A DNA stretch of 27,343 nt, taken from the NCBI GenBank assembly GCA_964504195.1, contig CAZDDI010000059.1, positions 1 through 27,343 of the forward strand, in the 5' to 3' direction. The DNA comes from CAZDDI01 sp964504195. Its GTDB lineage: Bacteria; Chloroflexota; Anaerolineae; B4-G1; SLSP01. Positions 24,302 through 27,343 of this stretch are shown in pieces (within the stretch, counting starts at the first letter, position 1; the number at the start of each line of letters is the position of its first letter). Below the pieces are notes generated by a model. The model ran no database searches. It worked only from the letters and a program-made list of their open reading frames with translations, and was not told the DNA's origin. The position numbers were made by a program, and so were the translations under genes.

Positions 24302-24681
24302 TCCGCCGCGCGCGGCTCACCGATCTGGCTCCCCTGGCCGCCCTCGAACGGGCGGCCTTTGTGTATCCCTGGGGCGGTCTCGATCTGCTCGTGGGCTTCC
24401 TGCCCGGCGGGCGCGTGCTGGTAGCGGAGCGCGGCGGGCAGGTGGCCGGCTACGCGCTGTGCCGGGGGCGCAGTCTCGTGCGCCTGACCGTATTCCCGGC
24501 TTACCGCCGGCAAGGGGTGGCCCGAGCGCTGGTGCAGGCGGTGCTGCGGCCCGGCTTGCAGGTGCAGGTGCGCGCCAGCAACCCAGCGGCGCGGGCGCTG
24601 TATGCAGGGTTGGGGGTTGCTGAGGTGGGAACGTGCCGGTATCGGGATGGCGAGGCGGGGATCCGGCTGCGGTGGGGGTGA
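24295..24681 (+). CDS. GNAT-family N-acetyltransferase
   Basis: A compact 128-aa acetyl-CoA-dependent acetyltransferase. The acetyl-CoA-binding motif A is LTVFPAYRRQGVARALV (R/Q-x-x-G-x-A pattern), and motif B is PAARALYAGLGV. The N-terminal VIRRARLTDLAPLAALE is typical of RimI-like members. The GTG start at 24295 overlaps the stop codon of the preceding secreted-protein gene (GTGGTAA), which suggests translational coupling. Longer starts upstream would lie inside that gene. The substrate is unknown. A 34-bp palindrome follows and likely ends transcription. Confidence 0.85.
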   Translation: MVIRRARLTDLAPLAALERAAFVYPWGGLDLLVGFLPGGRVLVAERGGQVAGYALCRGRSLVRLTVFPAYRRQGVARALVQAVLRPGLQVQVRASNPAARALYAGLGVAEVGTCRYRDGEAGIRLRWG

Positions 24682-24700
24682 ACTGTTTTTGTCAAACGAA

Positions 24701-24734
24701 ACCAGCGCGCGGCCTAGCTAGGCCGCGCGCTGGT
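24701..24734. terminator. Perfect 34-bp palindrome between convergent genes
   Basis: ACCAGCGCGCGGCCTAG (24701-24717) is followed immediately by its exact reverse complement (24718-24734), with no spacer. It sits between the GNAT gene (plus) and the toxin gene (minus), so it can act as a shared terminator. T-tracts on either side are weak. Very GC-rich perfect palindromes without a loop can also extrude as cruciforms. Confidence 0.75.
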
Positions 24735-24742
24735 GTTATGGA

Positions 24743-25196
24743 TTACGCATACCGATTGGGATTATCGGTACTCAAGCCCTCAGCAAGTGCAGCGTGCAGT
24801 AAGGCATCATCTGCTGCCAGGAAAACCAGATCGGGCAAGCCGTTAGCACGGCGCAGAGTATGTAACGACACTGCGGCGGCCAGATGCACCGCATCATAGC
24901 CGCGCAACTGATGCTTTTCCACCAATTCCATGGCGCAATTGGTCAGCGTGGCGTTGATCGTAGAGCCGTTCCCAGTCGGCTTTGAATGCCTGGATCAGAT
25001 GCCGGACCACAGAGCGGGGGAGTTCGCCAGTCCGCACCTTACGCACTAATGCGGCGACCAGTTCCGGGCCAGCCAATCGCACGGTGGTAAGCGGGTGCAA
25101 TGGGGGCGACTCGACCAGCGCGCGCATCCAGGCACTGCCGCTTTCACGGGCATAGCACTTGACCAACACACTGGTGTCCAGGTAATACAGAGGCAT
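24743..25196 (-). pseudogene. PIN-domain (VapC-like) toxin with a +1 frameshift
   Basis: The N-terminal part (25196 downwards) reads MPLYYLDTSVLVKCYARESG, with the first PIN aspartate, then GPELVAALVRK with the conserved acidic residue, and DWERLY. The rest is in the neighbouring frame: AMELVEKHQLRGYDAVHLAAA and FLAADDALLHAA, with the later PIN acidic residues. Removing one base near 24952-24962 joins them into a normal 150-aa PIN ribonuclease. VapC toxins cut RNA and are held inactive by a paired antitoxin. The antitoxin-like gene ends 1 bp before this start. It is either inactivated or a sequencing error; the ATG at 25196 is chosen for coupling and family alignment. Confidence 0.8.
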
Positions 25197-25197
25197 C

Positions 25198-25515
25198 TTA
25201 ACGGCGCTCGGCGATGATAATTTCTGAAAGGGGTGTGCCGGGCACTTCAAGAAGTGCGGGGAGTTGCCGCTCATGCGCGGCTAACGGAGTGGGAATTTCC
25301 ACCAGCAGGCCCATGTCTACCAACTGCTGTTGAAACCGGGCTTCTGCCGCCGCCAGGGAGACCGCATCAGCCTCGCCCGGCGCGGACATGGGGGAGGCCA
25401 ACTCGCGCTCGGCTTCGGGCAGTGCTTGCGCAATCACCCGCAAGCGTTCGCGCGGCGGTAAACGGCGGAGCACAGTCAAAGCGCGCTGCATTTGCTGGGT
25501 ATTTAGTTCGCTCAT
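25198..25515 (-). CDS. Putative antitoxin paired with the PIN toxin
   Basis: A 105-aa protein that I do not recognise by family. The N-terminal half is helical and charged (MQRALTVLRRLPPRERLRVI). The C-terminal half is short and Pro-containing (GLLVEIPTPLAAHERQLPAL), a common form for antitoxins that wrap the toxin. It is called an antitoxin from position: it precedes the PIN gene, with stop and start 1 bp apart on the same strand. The ATG at 25515 has GGAGGT at ideal spacing. No operator is evident in the 60 bp upstream. Confidence 0.65.
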   Translation of the reverse strand: MSELNTQQMQRALTVLRRLPPRERLRVIAQALPEAERELASPMSAPGEADAVSLAAAEARFQQQLVDMGLLVEIPTPLAAHERQLPALLEVPGTPLSEIIIAERR

Positions 25516-25575
25516 GGCACACCTCCTTCAAAAGTGTCCTTATCATAACGCGAAACCACCAGGATTCAAGCGGGA

Positions 25576-25707
25576 ATGCCTTTCAGTATCCTCGAACGGA
25601 TCGTGGGGGGTGAAACTTATCTCGGTGAAGACGGTTTCGAGAGCGCGCAGGTGGTGGGCATGGCGATAGAGGCCGAAGATTGGTCTTCATGCCCCTTTGC
25701 ACACTGA
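25576..25707 (+). CDS. Small open frame (43 aa), possibly a gene remnant
   Basis: It reads MPFSILERIVGGETYLGEDG, followed by FESAQVVGMAIEAEDW, to a TGA. The composition is protein-like and acidic, but the ribosome site is only GGGA and there is an in-frame stop just upstream. It may be a fragment of a longer gene. The rest of 25516-25797 shows no gene, only CACTGA-type short repeats next to the array. Confidence 0.25.
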   Translation: MPFSILERIVGGETYLGEDGFESAQVVGMAIEAEDWSSCPFAH

Positions 25708-25826
25708 CACACACTGAGTTCACTGAGACACTAATGAAACCCCCGGCAGCGTTTGACTCTCTTTCAGTGACATCATCTCCGCATCTGCTCAGTGCGCGTT
25801 TTTATGCCCCTTCGAGCATTGTCTGC

Positions 25827-25906
25827 GGGTTGACGGTAGACAGTAGACGGTAGACAGTAGACGGCGTTCGTTGAGCGTGGGAATACTCCACAATCTAAAA
25901 TCGCAA
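25827..25906. repeat. 80-bp insert inside a CRISPR repeat, copy 1
   Basis: The sequence from GGGTTGACGGTAGACAG to AAAATCGCAA is bounded on both sides by the same 21-bp repeat core (starting GCCCCTTCGAG, ending TTGTCTGC). This leaves a repeat split as 25798-25826 plus 25907-25935. It contains a tandem of GACGGTAGACAGTA. The second copy is at 27245-27331. Confidence 0.85.
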
Positions 25907-27244
25907 GCCCCTTCGAGCATTGTCTGCTTTCTGACTTGACTTACTAGAGGGGGACTACGGCGACTTGTTGGCAAGTCTTAATGCCCCTTCGAGCATTGTC
26001 TGCTTTCTGACAGGACGGCGAGCCGCAACCGGTGCATTGGGGTGATCCAGATATGTCTTAATGCCCCTTCGAGCATTGTCTGCTTTCTGACCCCAGCCGG
26101 TGTAATATGCGGGCATTCGCTCCTGCACGTAATCGGGTCTTAATGCCCCTTCGAGCATTGTCTGCTTTCTGACGCTCACACTGCGCCGCAATCAAGAAAT
26201 CTGCCAGCTGCGCTGGTCTTAATGCCCCTTCGAGCATTGTCTGCTTTCTGACAGTGCTAATGTGCAAATCAATATAAGCGTGCTTGACTATTTGTCTTAA
26301 TGCCCCTTCGAGCATTGTCTGCTTTCTGACGAGGTTTGAGATGAGCGAGGGTAAAAGTCTGTTGGACGTCTTAATGCCCCTTCGAGCATTGTCTGCTTTC
26401 TGACGCACATACCGGATGCCGTTCACATCCAGATACGGCAACGTCCGGTCTTAATGCCCCTTCGAGCATTGTCTGCTTTCTGACTATCTCTACCCGCAAC
26501 AGGCCGCCTTCGATGATGATCCGTCTTAATGCCCCTTCGAGCATTGTCTGCTTTCTGACGCAATGAATTGGAACAGGAACGCTACGCCCTAGCTAAGGTC
26601 TTAATGCCCCTTCGAGCATTGTCTGCTTTCTGACTAGTATCGGTCACATCGGCGGATACTATACAGACGGCAGCAAGTCTTAATGCCCCTTCGAGCATTG
26701 TCTGCTTTCTGACCTTCCGCTCTGCAAATCCAGGTACGTCGCGTACACGTCCAAAGTCTTAATGCCCCTTCGAGCATTGTCTGCTTTCTGACTTGTTACC
26801 CCAAAGGAAGTGCAGCGATGGAACAATTGAATCCCGTCTTAATGCCCCTTCGAGCATTGTCTGCTTTCTGACATGTATGCGCAACTTCTCAAGCGGGGCG
26901 TGGTGGTGGAGTGTCTTAATGCCCCTTCGAGCATTGTCTGCTTTCTGACTTGGGACTGTATGGCCCACGGCGGTCTGGAACGAGTAACACGTCTTAATGC
27001 CCCTTCGAGCATTGTCTGCTTTCTGACTTAACATGAAAGCCATTGTAATTTTGAACGAACAACAGTCTTAATGCCCCTTCGAGCATTGTCTGCTTTCTGA
27101 CGTTTAATCGTGGCCGGGGCGTTGCTCACCGTGCTGGTCGTCTTAATGCCCCTTCGAGCATTGTCTGCTTTCTGACGAAAGATGGTTGGCAAAACACCGA
27201 CTGGGAAAAGCAGCAGTCTTAATGCCCCTTCGAGCATTGTCTGC

Positions 27245-27331
27245 GGGTTGACGGTAGACAGTAGACGGTAGACAGTAGACGGCGTTCGTTGAGCGTGGGA
27301 ATACTCCACAATCCACAATCTAAAATCGCAA
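27245..27331. repeat. 87-bp insert inside a CRISPR repeat, copy 2
   Basis: It is identical to the insert at 25827-25906 apart from one extra CACAATC unit. It is again preceded by the first 29 bases of a CRISPR repeat and followed by the repeat core (GCCCCTTCGAGC) at the window edge. The array therefore continues beyond the window with the same arrangement. Confidence 0.85.
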
Positions 27332-27343
27332 GCCCCTTCGAGC

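Larger units (their letters stand above)
25798..27343 (-). CRISPR. CRISPR array, 37-bp repeats, continues past the window
   Basis: On the plus strand the repeat starts GTCTTAATGCCCC and ends GTCTGCTTTCTGAC (37 bp). Sixteen perfect units begin at 25975, 26055, 26137, 26216, 26294, 26368, 26448, 26523, 26598, 26677, 26756, 26836, 26913, 26991, 27065 and 27140. Degenerate units lie at 25798, 25899 and 27216. The 17 regular spacers are 37-45 bp and all differ. The repeat contains AATGC/GCATT arms. Read on the minus strand it ends in ATTAAGAC, which resembles the 8-nt 5' handles of class 1 crRNAs, so minus-strand transcription is likely (inference). Most spacers translate as open frames, in both orientations, as expected for viral coding DNA. 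No cas gene is in the window. Confidence 0.97.

Noticed and set aside
25955..27318. Minus-strand open frames running through the CRISPR array
   Set aside because: They are made of repeated QKADNARRGIKT/RKQTMLEGAL units, simply translated CRISPR repeats.

Overview
The window looks like a chromosomal segment of a moderately GC-rich bacterium. The best guess is Chloroflexota, perhaps an Anaerolineae relative. This is an inference from the gene set, the long RecJ with a C-terminal extension, the many small palindromic intergenic elements and the large CRISPR array; no marker gene here fixes the taxon. Three well-formed promoters (both tRNAs and dnaE) share a sigma70-type TATAAT -10 box with 16-bp spacing.

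Region 1 (1-8.9 kb, minus strand) is housekeeping: a DUF523/DUF1722 protein followed by a bifunctional Rel (p)ppGpp synthetase/hydrolase, tRNA-Val(GAC), an M28 metallopeptidase with membrane segments, and the replicative polymerase dnaE. Region 2 (9.3-17.9 kb, plus strand) begins with a TPR/zinc-ribbon protein. It continues with a run suggesting a three-piece AddAB-like DNA-end processing machine: a helicase-like protein that keeps Walker A but has lost the DEAQD box, an intact UvrD-type helicase without a nuclease domain, and a separate RecB/Cas4-type nuclease with an AddB-style four-cysteine signature. A CatA-like acetyltransferase and a two-TM protein are interleaved with these genes. Region 3 (17.9-21.5 kb) carries a small acidic TerB-like protein and recJ, separated by several palindromic or MITE-like elements.

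Region 4 (21.6-25.7 kb) starts at tRNA-Asn(GTT) and looks like a decaying accessory region. After the tRNA come a possible three-way-junction RNA and a terminator. Then follow a double-HTH protein, a secreted Trp/Pro-rich protein, a GNAT acetyltransferase and a VapBC-like toxin-antitoxin pair. Three of these genes are each broken by exactly one surplus base, and the secreted one also has an in-frame TGA. Region 5 (25.8 kb to the edge) is a CRISPR array with 37-bp repeats and 17 regular spacers. It has no cas genes in view. At both ends the same 80-87 bp sequence sits inside a repeat unit, flanked by a 21-bp duplication of the repeat core. The array runs off the window.

The core genes link replication (DnaE), recombination (RecJ, the AddAB-like set) and stringent response (Rel). 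The accessory right side combines a tRNA, small transposon-like elements, a toxin-antitoxin remnant and CRISPR, which suggests a defence-island-like or integration-prone locus.
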